Notes under the pieces: generated by a model | Database searches by the model: none | What the model saw: only the letters and a program-made list of their open reading frames with translations | What the model was told of the DNA's origin: nothing | DNA from: Flavobacterium sp. N2270 | Lineage (GTDB): Bacteria > Bacteroidota > Bacteroidia > Flavobacteriales > Flavobacteriaceae | Length of the DNA: 64,000 bases | Direction: 5' to 3' | Assembly (NCBI RefSeq): GCF_025947225.1 | Contig: NZ_CP110005.1 | Coordinates: forward strand, 744,001 to 808,000 | Shown here: one piece after another, positions 52,621 to 61,654 of the stretch | Position numbering within the stretch: position 1 is the stretch's first letter | Layout of the letters: each line of letters begins with the position of its first letter | Program-made: the position numbers and the translations under genes

Positions 52621-54060
52621 ATGGTATTAAGTAGGTTTTGGTTAGCAATTTTTATTTCATCAATTGTCTTTGTGGTAATCAGTTTGTTTTCTGGTACAAC
52701 ATATACTATTGATTATGTGTTGAATGGCGAAAAAGGAAATCCTATTTTAATATCTGAAAAATATATAGATCAAGTTCCTGCTTTTATAAAAGACAGTATC
52801 CAACTGAAAGACGATAAAACAATGATTGTTAATCGTAATTTGTCAGATCCTGATACGACGTATGTATACAAAAATCAAACGGTACAAATTTACAGCGGTG
52901 TTCAAAAATCGGATGGATTATTGGCAACTTGCAAAAGCAGCTTAGTAGATATAATAATACCGCTTATAGCTTATTTAGCTTTCTTTTGTGGATTGATGGA
53001 ATTGTTAATTATATCTGGAGTTTCCGGAAAATTAGCCAAAGTTTTGAGTCCAGTTTTTGTAAAAGTATTTCCAAGTATTCCTAAAAATCATCCTTCTATT
53101 TCCTATATGACGTTGAATTTTGCGGCCAACTTTTTAGGATTGGATTCTGCTGCAACACCTTTTGGTTTAAAAGCTATGGAAAGTTTGCAAGAGCTCAATG
53201 AAGATAAAGATAGAGCTAGTGATGCGCAAATTATGTTTATGTGTTTGCATGCTTCCGGTTTAACGTTAATTGCAACTTCAATTATTGGATATAGAGCAGC
53301 GGCCGGTTCTAGTAACCCTGCAGATGTGATGTTGCCTTGTATTATTACTTCATTTATTGGTACCATCGCAGCCTTTATAATTGTGGGAATCAAACAAAAA
53401 ATCAATTTCAAAAGTGCTTCATTGGCAATTGGCTTAATGACATTAATTGGGGCAATTATTGGCTTATTGATGTATGTAAATCATTTGGATATTATTGGAA
53501 AAAATTATTTTACATCTAATCTTTCGGGATTAATATTATTAGCAATAATTGGTTTTACCTTGCTTTATGCGTTCAAAAAAGAGAAATTATTTGCCGAAGC
53601 GAATACAACCGTTTTTGATGCTTTTGTAAAAGGTGCAAATAACGGTGTAAAAACTGGCGTTACTATTTTTCCATATGTTTTAGGAATGTTAGCTGCCATT
53701 TCATTATTTAGAAATAGCGGATTGTTTGATATTATAAGTAATGGTTTGGCTTTTGTTTTTTCAAATATTGGTGTAAATAAACAAATTGTCGATTCCTTAC
53801 CAGTTGCTTTATTACGACCTTTTAGTTCTGCAGGTTCAAGGGGATTTTTGATTGATTCGATGAATACTTTTGGAGCCGATTCCTTAACCGGAAGATTGAG
53901 CAGTATTTTTCAATGTAGTGCAGAGAGCACTTTTTATGTAATTGCGGTTTATTTTGGCTCTGTGAATATAAAAAATACTCGTTATGCATTAACTACGATG
54001 CTTTTAGTAGATTTAATTTGTGTAATTACTGCCATTTTTGTGGCGACTTGGTTTTTTTAA
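52621..54060 (+). CDS. Nucleoside recognition (Gate) domain membrane protein, SpmA-SpmB fusion type
   Basis: A 479-residue integral membrane protein joining two Gate-type halves as SpmA and SpmB do in spore formers. The first half has PLIAYLAFFCGLMELL and NFAANFLGLDSAATPFGLKAM (cited by its core LGLDSAATPFG); the second has GVKTGVTIFPYVLGMLAAI, LLRPFSSAGSRG and IFQCSAESTFYVIAVYFG. An extracytoplasmic loop follows the first helix. The family probably transports or senses a small molecule; the organism does not need to sporulate. A -7 box lies 28 bases upstream. Confidence 0.9.
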   Translation: MVLSRFWLAIFISSIVFVVISLFSGTTYTIDYVLNGEKGNPILISEKYIDQVPAFIKDSIQLKDDKTMIVNRNLSDPDTTYVYKNQTVQIYSGVQKSDGLLATCKSSLVDIIIPLIAYLAFFCGLMELLIISGVSGKLAKVLSPVFVKVFPSIPKNHPSISYMTLNFAANFLGLDSAATPFGLKAMESLQELNEDKDRASDAQIMFMCLHASGLTLIATSIIGYRAAAGSSNPADVMLPCIITSFIGTIAAFIIVGIKQKINFKSASLAIGLMTLIGAIIGLLMYVNHLDIIGKNYFTSNLSGLILLAIIGFTLLYAFKKEKLFAEANTTVFDAFVKGANNGVKTGVTIFPYVLGMLAAISLFRNSGLFDIISNGLAFVFSNIGVNKQIVDSLPVALLRPFSSAGSRGFLIDSMNTFGADSLTGRLSSIFQCSAESTFYVIAVYFGSVNIKNTRYALTTMLLVDLICVITAIFVATWFF

Positions 54061-54071
54061 AATATTAATTT

Positions 54072-55142
54072 ATGAGGTTTTTACTATTTTTATTTATTCC
54101 TTTTATTAGTTTTTCTCAACTTGATTTTAGTAAAACAAATGAGAAAACAAAAAGGCTTGCGATAAAATATCTTAAAAAAGAAAATATTCCAGCGATGTCG
54201 ATTAGTATTTCTTATAATGATACTATAATATTTTCTGAAGGATTTGGATTTGCTGATTTAGACAAAAAGACACCTGTCATACCTTCTAAAACAAAGTTTG
54301 AAATTGCTAGTATAACAAAAACAATAACCGCTTCAGTTTTAGGCAAACTGTTTGAAAATGGAACTTTAGATTGGGACAAAAGTCCTTATTTATATTTAGA
54401 TAGTCTTCCTAAAAAACAATATAGTTTTACAATCAAACAAATTGCTGGACACATTGCAGGGTTAATTAGACATCCTAGTGAAGAGGATTGGACACCTGAA
54501 AACACTTATTCAAAAAAAGATTTTTACAGAGTTTTTCGTAAAGATTCATTATTAATAAAACCTTACACGAAATTTTGTTACAGTAACTATGGTTATAAGT
54601 TACTTGGGTTTATAATAGAAAAAGTTACAAATAAAGATATATTTCAAGTTCAGAATGAATTTATTTTTGAGCCTTTAAAAATGAGTAATACTTTTATTAA
54701 TGATGGAATATATGATGACAATACTGTTACCTTTTATTCGTCTATAGACGAGAAAAAAGAAAAAGCAAAATATGTTTATAATAATTCAATGTATTCTTCA
54801 GGATGTCATTTATCAACTTCAGAAGATTTAATTAAGTTAGGAAATGGGTATTTATTTCCAAATAGAATATTAAAACAAGAAACATTAATAGAGTTAATAA
54901 AATCTCAAAAGTTAATTGATGGCCGTAAAACAGATTACGGAATGGGTTTTTTTGCACGTAAGGATGGATATAATAATTTTTATTATGGTCATGGAGGTGG
55001 TGCTATTTCTGCTAGAAGTGAACTAAAAATTTATCCTAATTCTAAACTAGTTATTGTTATGTTAGCTAATAAATCAAAAATAAAGGACGATTCTTTAGTT
55101 GAAGAAATTGCTAATAATTATATAGAGCTTTTAAAACATTAA
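54072..55142 (+). CDS. Secreted serine hydrolase (class C beta-lactamase fold)
   Basis: A 356-residue exported serine hydrolase. The signal peptide ends SFSQ near residue 15. The three fold motifs are present: S-x-x-K as SITK at residues 80-83 in FEIASITKTITA, Y-S-N in CYSNYGYKLLGF, and H-G-G in YYGHGGGA. It belongs with beta-lactamase/D-aminopeptidase/esterase proteins; an effect on beta-lactams cannot be read from sequence. It starts 11 bases after the Gate-domain gene and may share its transcript. Confidence 0.9.
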   Translation: MRFLLFLFIPFISFSQLDFSKTNEKTKRLAIKYLKKENIPAMSISISYNDTIIFSEGFGFADLDKKTPVIPSKTKFEIASITKTITASVLGKLFENGTLDWDKSPYLYLDSLPKKQYSFTIKQIAGHIAGLIRHPSEEDWTPENTYSKKDFYRVFRKDSLLIKPYTKFCYSNYGYKLLGFIIEKVTNKDIFQVQNEFIFEPLKMSNTFINDGIYDDNTVTFYSSIDEKKEKAKYVYNNSMYSSGCHLSTSEDLIKLGNGYLFPNRILKQETLIELIKSQKLIDGRKTDYGMGFFARKDGYNNFYYGHGGGAISARSELKIYPNSKLVIVMLANKSKIKDDSLVEEIANNYIELLKH

Positions 55143-55231
55143 TGAATAAAATGTAATTAATTTTTTTGATAAACTAGAATTTCACAAATACTTCAATTAT
55201 CCTTAACTTTACGTTTTTAAAAACAACACAC

Positions 55232-56833
55232 ATGGATTTTATATACCAAGACCCGTATCCTATTTTAAAAGACGATACACAATACAAGAAAATTTCTTCA
55301 GAATACGTAAAAGTTGAAAAGCTAGGCGACAGAGAAATTTTAACTATTGATCCAAAAGGATTAGAGTTATTATCTGAAGTAGCAATGAACGATGTTTCAT
55401 TTATGCTTAGAACAAAACATTTAAAAAGTTTAGCAAACATATTAGATGACCCAGAAGCGACCGATAACGATCGTTTTGTGGCGTATAATTTATTACAAAA
55501 TGCTTCTGTTGCTATTGAAGGCGAATTGCCTTCTTGTCAAGATACAGGAACCGCTATCGTAATGGCTAAAAAAGGAGAAAACGTATTTACAGGCGTAGAT
55601 GATGCTGAATGGCTTTCAAAAGGGATTTTCAATACCTACGAAAAGAAGAACCTTCGTTATTCTCAAATTGTGCCTATTAGCATGTTTGAAGAAAAGAATT
55701 CGGGTTCCAACTTACCTGCACAAATAGATATTTATGCTAAAAAAGGAAGTTCTTACGAATTTTTATTCTTAGCAAAAGGTGGAGGTTCGGCAAATAAAAC
55801 ATTCTTATACCAAAAAACGAAATCATTATTGAATGAGAAAGGAATGGAAGAATTTGTTCGTGAAAAAATCAAAGATTTAGGAACATCTGCTTGTCCACCT
55901 TACCATTTAGCTTTAGTAATTGGAGGAACATCTGCCGAAGCCAATTTAGCAACGGTTAAAAAAGCATCTGCTGGTTATTTTGATGAGTTACCAACTTCAG
56001 GAAATATGGCCGGTCAAGCTTTCCGTGATTTAGAATGGGAAAAAAGAGTACAAGAAATTTGTCAAGAAAGCGCTATTGGTGCACAATTTGGAGGAAAATA
56101 CTTTACACATGATGTTCGTGTAATTCGTTTACCACGTCATGCAGCTTCTTGTCCGGTTGGACTAGGAGTTTCGTGTTCTGCCGATAGAAATATTAAGGGT
56201 AAAATTACCAAAGATGGTATTTTCGTAGAACAATTAGAAACCAATCCAGGTCAGTTTTTACCAGAAGTAGCACCTCATTTAGAACCAGCTGTTGAAATTG
56301 ATTTAAACAAACCAATGAATGAAGTTTTAGCTGAATTGACAAAATATCCAATCAAAACACGTTTAAAATTGAGCGGAACAGTTATTGTGGCTCGTGATAT
56401 TGCTCATGCTAAAATTAAAGAATTATTAGATGCGGGTAAACCAATGCCTGATTACTTTAAAAACCATCCAATATACTATGCTGGACCTGCAAAAACTCCA
56501 GACGGAATGCCTTCAGGAAGTTTCGGACCAACAACAGCGGGTAGAATGGATCCTTATGTAAATGAGTTTCAAGCGGCAGGCGGAAGTATGATTATGCTAG
56601 CCAAAGGAAATCGTTCGCAACAAGTTACTGATGCTTGTGCAAAACATGGCGGCTTCTATTTAGGTTCTATTGGAGGACCAGCTGCTATTTTAGCAAAAGA
56701 CAATATCTTAAAAGTTGAGGTTGTTGATTTTGAAGAATTAGGAATGGAAGCGGTTCGTAAAATTACAGTTAAAGATTTCCCAGCATTCATTATTACCGAT
56801 GATAAGGGAAATGATTTCTTTGCGAATTTGTAA
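55232..56833 (+). CDS. fumA: Class I fumarate hydratase (iron-sulfur)
   Basis: TCA-cycle enzyme that interconverts fumarate and malate. The 533-residue protein carries both alpha and beta domains of the oxygen-sensitive [4Fe-4S] class I enzyme in one chain. Cluster cysteines are expected in [11 protein letters not shown] (near residue 100), [17 protein letters not shown] and [27 protein letters not shown] is the beta-domain catalytic stretch. Length is normal for the fused type. A terminator 21 bases after the stop separates it from the convergent protease gene. Confidence 0.95.
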   Translation: MDFIYQDPYPILKDDTQYKKISSEYVKVEKLGDREILTIDPKGLELLSEVAMNDVSFMLRTKHLKSLANILDDPEATDNDRFVAYNLLQNASVAIEGELPSCQDTGTAIVMAKKGENVFTGVDDAEWLSKGIFNTYEKKNLRYSQIVPISMFEEKNSGSNLPAQIDIYAKKGSSYEFLFLAKGGGSANKTFLYQKTKSLLNEKGMEEFVREKIKDLGTSACPPYHLALVIGGTSAEANLATVKKASAGYFDELPTSGNMAGQAFRDLEWEKRVQEICQESAIGAQFGGKYFTHDVRVIRLPRHAASCPVGLGVSCSADRNIKGKITKDGIFVEQLETNPGQFLPEVAPHLEPAVEIDLNKPMNEVLAELTKYPIKTRLKLSGTVIVARDIAHAKIKELLDAGKPMPDYFKNHPIYYAGPAKTPDGMPSGSFGPTTAGRMDPYVNEFQAAGGSMIMLAKGNRSQQVTDACAKHGGFYLGSIGGPAAILAKDNILKVEVVDFEELGMEAVRKITVKDFPAFIITDDKGNDFFANL

Positions 56834-56854
56834 ATAGATAAATATTTTAAAAGA

Positions 56855-56889
56855 GAAAAGGCTGCCTAGAAATCTAGAGCAGCCTTTTC
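56855..56889. terminator. Two-way terminator between fumarase and M4 protease genes
   Basis: A long stem GAAAAGGCTGCCTAGA/TCTAG-A-GCAGCCTTTTC with one bulged base and an AA loop lies between convergent genes. Confidence 0.85.
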
Positions 56890-56910
56890 ATTTACTTAAC
56901 TAAGGGAAAT

Positions 56911-59900
56911 TTATTCTTTAATGAATTTTTTTGCTATTTTTTCTTTGTATGTATTTGTTTCAATTATGAAAACTCCAGTATTTAAAGAACTAACATTGAT
57001 TTGTCCGTTGCTAATTTTCCCTTGTAAAACCAGTTGCCCCATAATGTTGTAGATTTTATAATCTTCTAAGTCTTTCCCAATTTGAACATTTAAAATGTCT
57101 CCTTTAACAGGGTTTGGGTAAATAGAAAATGGAATTTCTGTTTGGGTTTCTGTTGTAGTAGATACATTCGAAATTAAAGAAGAAGTTCCTACACAAAAGT
57201 TAGTAGATTGACTTGCTCCAAAAGTTCCACCGCTTGCAAATGTTATTCCGTTTGAAGTTACAGTATAACTACCATTTCCATAAGAACAACAAATTCCGTC
57301 TCCATATGTATCCTTAATTGTAAATGTATAACAACCAGCATCTAAACATTTTGTTACAGTTAATGAAGATCCGTCTGCTTGACTTCCGTATGTACCACCA
57401 GAAAACACAACCTGATTACTTGCGTTTAAAATTTCCCAACTTGTTTCTTCTGGGTAATTGTCAAATGTCATGTTAATGTTTACATTAGTACAAACAGGAG
57501 CTGAAGCAGTAGTTAATGAAACATCATCTACAGCAATGTCTCCTTGCCATGTTGCAGCTGTTGATCCTACAAAGCGTAATTGAACTGTGTTTCCAATGTA
57601 ACTTGCTAAACTTACATTTGCAGTTAACCAACTGTTTCCTTGGTTACCAGATTTACTCCAAATTTCAGTCCAAGTTGAACCATTATTTGTGCTTGCTTCT
57701 AATTTTAAAGCTCCCATTGTTGAAGCACCATACATATGGTATTTGAAATTGAAAGTTGCAGATGGAGCATTTGTTAAATTGAAACAAGGTGAGTTTAAAA
57801 TAGTTTTTTTGTTTGAATAGTTTGGACTTGATGCTTCTACATAAATATAATACGTTCCTTGAATTGCTGAAGAAGGTCCTGTATTACTTGAAGGTGTTCC
57901 ATTTGCATCTACAATCCAATCAAAATCATCTGCCGAATCTTGTGTCCAAGCTCCAATAGTGTTTTCAAATCCTTCAGAATATGGGAACGAAGATATTGCT
58001 CCAGAACATCCTGTAGAAGAGCCAGTTGTAGTTACGTTTACTGTATTACTTGATCCAGAAACATTTCCGGCCGCATCTTTAGCTCTAACAGAAAATGAAT
58101 AAGTTGTGCTTGCAGTTAAACCAGTAATATTTGCTGAAGTACCAGTAACTGTCCCAAGATTTGAAGTACCTTGGTAAATATCATATCCTACAACACCCAC
58201 ATTGTCAGTTGAAGCAGTCCAGTTTAGAGTTGTTGTTGTATTTGTTGTACCGCTTGCAATTAAATTTGTTGGAACAGTTGGTGCTTGTGTGTCTGTCGCA
58301 CCTTGGTAAGCACTACCTATACCTACTGCATAAAAAGCATTTGTTGTAGCAATAACTTCAGCAGAGTTTGCTCCATATAAATCTGTTGCTGCTTGTATTC
58401 CGTAGGTTCTGGCATTTGCAAAAGTTGAATTTGCTGATAAATAGACACTTTCTAAACGATAAGCAATATTTGCAGCTTTGTCCATTCCTATTCCTGTAAC
58501 GTTATAAGAACTGCCAATGTCATTTGTTCCAGATTTTCCTTGAACTAAAATATAAAACCAATGATTTAAAACTCCTGAATTTGTGTGTACGCCACAATAA
58601 TCATTACTTTGTGTTGGTGTTCCGCAGTTTGGGTTTATCCAATATGTTCCACCGTAAGTATCTGGTTGTCCTTCACTTTTTGGGTTACTCATTGAACGTA
58701 GAGCCAAATGACCTGAACGTCTTTCAATATCTTCACCAATTAACCATGTGCTTTTATTTGGTGCAGCGTAATATTCTACTGTAGCTCCCCAAATATCAGA
58801 GAAACCTTCGTTCATAGCTCCTGACTCTCTTTGGTAAGCCAAATTAGCAGTGTAAGTACAAACTGCATGTCCAATTTCGTGAGCTGCTACATCTAAAGAT
58901 GTAAGGATGTCGAAATAGGTTCCACTTCCGTCACCATAAGTCATTCTTGAACCGTCCCAAAAAGCATTATCATAATTAGAACTATAGTGAACGTAACTGT
59001 TTATTGTTGCTCCTGAATTATTAAAACTATTACGGTTGTGTTTTGTCATCCAATAGTCGTATGTCATTTCAGCTCCCCAGTGCGCATCTAAAGCACCGTT
59101 ATCTTTGTTTGCTGTATGTTCTGCAGTGGTCCAGTTGTTATCGTTATCTGTAAAGTTAACTGCTGAATTATAATTCGTACTTGTATTTAAGTCGTAGGTA
59201 TTTATTCCACTGCCACGAGTAGCGTCTTTTAAAACGTAATTTGAACCAGATAATGTAGTCTGAATCGTTTTTGAGCCACTGTAACGTGTTGCTGCGGTTC
59301 CAGAAACCAAAGCATCAAAACATGTTGCAATTTTTTTCGTTTCTTCTTGAGTTAAAAAAGTGTCGCATTTAGAATCTTTATTAAATATTGAAGAAGAATA
59401 GCCAAAATGTGTTGCGTGTTTTATCGTTGCATTATAGAACAAAACATCTCCAGTTTGAGCATCTACATATACATCTCCTCTGCTTAAAGGTTGAGTTGCA
59501 TAAATATCAAATTTATAAGCTAATTTTAAGTTTGATGCTTCAGATATTTTTTTTGAGTTATCATCGAACATAGGCAACAAAACAAGTTCACCTTGTGGTT
59601 TTTTATAATTATCTAATTTTGAAGCCTCGGTAGGATTGTCCCAAAGATATTGTTTGGCATTAAGGTGTTGCATTGCTTTTTGTAGTGCGTCTTGAGAAGT
59701 GATTTCTGGGACAAGAGAAACGGCATTGGTTTTGTACATTTCTCCATTCATTGCGGTTATTTTTCCATTTTTTGAATGTACAGTATATGTAGCAAATTCA
59801 ATTTTAACGCCATTTTGATACATTTGGTATTTATCATGGGTGAAACCTAATTTATCAGTTTCTGTATACAACTTTACAAATTGAGTTCCGTCTTGAATGT

Positions 59901-60099
59901 TTAATTGTTCTTTAAATACTTTTTCAAAATCATTTGATTTATAAGTTGAATTTTCATTAAAAGATAAAAAACTTGTTTGGCCAAAAACGTCTGTTTTTTT
60001 TAATTTAATTGATTTGTTTACTTCTTGAGCTGAGGCTGTTAAAGAAAAAAATGAAACTGCTGTTAGCAAGGCAATTTTCTTGTGTAGATTTTTTTTCAT
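56911..60099 (-). CDS. Secreted M4 (thermolysin-like) metalloprotease with FnIII, MAM-like and T9SS sorting domains
   Basis: A 1062-residue secreted protease. In order: signal peptide (1-25, TASAQ), FTP/PepSY-type propeptide (about 45-220), and the M4 catalytic domain (about 260-610) with HEIGH at residues 407-411 and the third zinc ligand E431 in GAMNEGFSD, spaced as in thermolysin. These are followed by a fibronectin type III domain (about 618-708), a MAM-like jelly roll (EGFENTIGAW to DIAVDDVSL), a Cys-containing beta domain (DTYGDGICCSYGNGSY) and a C-terminal T9SS type A sorting domain (IYPNPVKGD, YNIMGQLVLQG). It is an exported or surface protein made as a zymogen. It is a single gene. 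Confidence 0.95.
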   Translation of the reverse strand: MKKNLHKKIALLTAVSFFSLTASAQEVNKSIKLKKTDVFGQTSFLSFNENSTYKSNDFEKVFKEQLNIQDGTQFVKLYTETDKLGFTHDKYQMYQNGVKIEFATYTVHSKNGKITAMNGEMYKTNAVSLVPEITSQDALQKAMQHLNAKQYLWDNPTEASKLDNYKKPQGELVLLPMFDDNSKKISEASNLKLAYKFDIYATQPLSRGDVYVDAQTGDVLFYNATIKHATHFGYSSSIFNKDSKCDTFLTQEETKKIATCFDALVSGTAATRYSGSKTIQTTLSGSNYVLKDATRGSGINTYDLNTSTNYNSAVNFTDNDNNWTTAEHTANKDNGALDAHWGAEMTYDYWMTKHNRNSFNNSGATINSYVHYSSNYDNAFWDGSRMTYGDGSGTYFDILTSLDVAAHEIGHAVCTYTANLAYQRESGAMNEGFSDIWGATVEYYAAPNKSTWLIGEDIERRSGHLALRSMSNPKSEGQPDTYGGTYWINPNCGTPTQSNDYCGVHTNSGVLNHWFYILVQGKSGTNDIGSSYNVTGIGMDKAANIAYRLESVYLSANSTFANARTYGIQAATDLYGANSAEVIATTNAFYAVGIGSAYQGATDTQAPTVPTNLIASGTTNTTTTLNWTASTDNVGVVGYDIYQGTSNLGTVTGTSANITGLTASTTYSFSVRAKDAAGNVSGSSNTVNVTTTGSSTGCSGAISSFPYSEGFENTIGAWTQDSADDFDWIVDANGTPSSNTGPSSAIQGTYYIYVEASSPNYSNKKTILNSPCFNLTNAPSATFNFKYHMYGASTMGALKLEASTNNGSTWTEIWSKSGNQGNSWLTANVSLASYIGNTVQLRFVGSTAATWQGDIAVDDVSLTTASAPVCTNVNINMTFDNYPEETSWEILNASNQVVFSGGTYGSQADGSSLTVTKCLDAGCYTFTIKDTYGDGICCSYGNGSYTVTSNGITFASGGTFGASQSTNFCVGTSSLISNVSTTTETQTEIPFSIYPNPVKGDILNVQIGKDLEDYKIYNIMGQLVLQGKISNGQINVSSLNTGVFIIETNTYKEKIAKKFIKE

Positions 60100-60133
60100 A
60101 ATTAGTAGTTTGTGTTAAATAAGATTTGATTGT

Positions 60134-60141
60134 CAAATATA
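60134..60141 (-). promoter_or_regulatory. -7 box of the M4 protease gene
   Basis: TATATTTG on the minus strand, 34 bases upstream of the ATG at 60099, matches TAnnTTTG. Confidence 0.45.
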
Positions 60142-60228
60142 TCAACACTAATTGAAAAAAAATTACATATATTTTATTAAAAATGTTAAAAAAATAAGTT
60201 TTATATAATAATTATTTTTTTGTTATAT

Positions 60229-60256
60229 AAAAAAACCTGCGGTTGTGCAGGTTTTA
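60229..60256 (-). terminator. Intrinsic terminator of the scoAB operon
   Basis: Read on the minus strand, AAAACCTGC/GCAGGTTTT with a 6-base loop is followed by a T-run, 23 bases after the scoB stop. It separates scoAB from the M4 protease promoter. Confidence 0.8.
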
Positions 60257-60278
60257 AATTGTGATTTTTCGTTAAAAT

Positions 60279-60935
60279 CTAAAACTTCATTTCAGGAATA
60301 TCTCCTTCAATAATTAAAGTCCCTTCTGTTGCTTTTTGAATTTCTTCAACCGTAACTCCAGGTGCTCTTTCTAAAAGTTTGAATCCTTTATCCGTTATTT
60401 CTAAAACAGCTAATTCTGTTACTACTTTTTTCACACAACCAACACCAGTTAATGGTAAACTACATTTTTTAAGTAATTTAGATTCACCTGCTTTGTTTAC
60501 ATGCATCATAGCAACGATAATATTTTCGGCTGAAGCTACTAAATCCATAGCACCACCCATTCCTTTTACCATTTTGCCGGGAATTTTCCAGTTGGCAATG
60601 TCGCCATTTTCTGAAACTTCCATTGCTCCAAGAATAGTTAAATCGACCTTTTGACTTCTTATCATTCCAAAACTAAAAGCGGAGTCAAAAAAACTTGCTC
60701 CTGGCAATGTTGTTATGGTTTGTTTTCCTGCGTTTATAATATCGGCATCTTCTTCTCCTTCAAAAGGAAAAGGACCCATTCCTAGAACCCCATTTTCAGA
60801 TTGAAATTCTACAGAAATATCAGTTCGAACATAATTTGCAACTAAAGTAGGAATACCAATTCCAAGGTTTACATAATAACCATCTTTTACTTCTTTTGCT
60901 ATTCGCTGTGCAATTTGATTTTTATCTAAAGCCAT
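60279..60935 (-). CDS. scoB: 3-oxoacid CoA-transferase subunit B
   Basis: Beta subunit of the succinyl-CoA:3-ketoacid CoA-transferase used in acetoacetate and ketone-body type metabolism. The 218-residue protein has NLGIGIPTLVANY, the catalytic glutamate motif SENGVLGMGPFP, ADIINAGKQTIT and GGAMDLVASAENIIVAM (cited by GAMDLVA). The ATG at 60935 is preferred; a frame to 60980 runs into scoA. It starts 1 base after the scoA stop, so the subunits are made together. Confidence 0.95.
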   Translation of the reverse strand: MALDKNQIAQRIAKEVKDGYYVNLGIGIPTLVANYVRTDISVEFQSENGVLGMGPFPFEGEEDADIINAGKQTITTLPGASFFDSAFSFGMIRSQKVDLTILGAMEVSENGDIANWKIPGKMVKGMGGAMDLVASAENIIVAMMHVNKAGESKLLKKCSLPLTGVGCVKKVVTELAVLEITDKGFKLLERAPGVTVEEIQKATEGTLIIEGDIPEMKF

Positions 60936-60936
60936 T

Positions 60937-61638
60937 TTAATCTTTTTTTCTTGTGGTACGTTGCTCAATTCTTTTTTCAAACTTTTCCCCTTGAAAAATT
61001 CTATTTACCATAATTCCTGGAATATGAATTTCATTAGGGTCTAAAGTTCCTACAGGCACTAATTCTTCTACTTCTGCAATAGTAATTTTTGCAGCTCCAG
61101 CCATTGGTGCGTTAAAATTTCGTGCTGTTCCTTTAAAAATTAAATTTCCTGCCTCGTCACCCTTCCATGCTTTTACAATTGAAAAATCGGCTTCATAAGC
61201 CAATTCCATTATATGCATTTTTCCGTTGAATTCGCGTGTTTCTTTTCCTTCGGCAACTTCTGTTCCATAACCAGCTGGAGTAAAAAATGCAGGGATTCCT
61301 GCTTGTGCAGCACGACATTTTTCAGCTAAAGTTCCTTGAGGCGTTAATTCTACATCTAATTCTCCAGAAAGCATTTGACGCTCAAACTCTGCGTTTTCTC
61401 CTACATAAGAAGAAATCATTTTTTTAATTTGACGTTTTTGTAATAGTAAACCTAATCCGAAATCATCTACACCTGCATTATTTGAAATACAAGTTAAGTT
61501 GTTTACGTTTTTATGCACCAATTCGGCAATACTATTTTCTGGAATTCCAGAAAGACCAAAACCGCCTAACATAATAGTCATACCGTTTTCAATACCTTGT
61601 AAGGCTTCTTGAACATTATTAACTTTTCTACTTATCAT
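60937..61638 (-). CDS. scoA: 3-oxoacid CoA-transferase subunit A
   Basis: Alpha subunit of the same CoA-transferase. The 233-residue protein carries [18 protein letters not shown] near residue 22, [16 protein letters not shown], the [25 protein letters not shown] stretch (cited by its core [12 protein letters not shown]) and [11 protein letters not shown]. It is the first gene of the scoA-scoB pair, 16 bases after the PBP1A stop on the same strand, so it may also be read from the gldH-PBP1A transcript. Confidence 0.95.
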   Translation of the reverse strand: MISRKVNNVQEALQGIENGMTIMLGGFGLSGIPENSIAELVHKNVNNLTCISNNAGVDDFGLGLLLQKRQIKKMISSYVGENAEFERQMLSGELDVELTPQGTLAEKCRAAQAGIPAFFTPAGYGTEVAEGKETREFNGKMHIMELAYEADFSIVKAWKGDEAGNLIFKGTARNFNAPMAGAAKITIAEVEELVPVGTLDPNEIHIPGIMVNRIFQGEKFEKRIEQRTTRKKD

Positions 61639-61654
61639 TATTTCTTTTTATAAA

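Noticed and set aside
57516..59573. Several plus-strand open frames inside the M4 protease gene
   Set aside because: They lie wholly inside a strongly supported minus-strand gene and show no family motif or start context.
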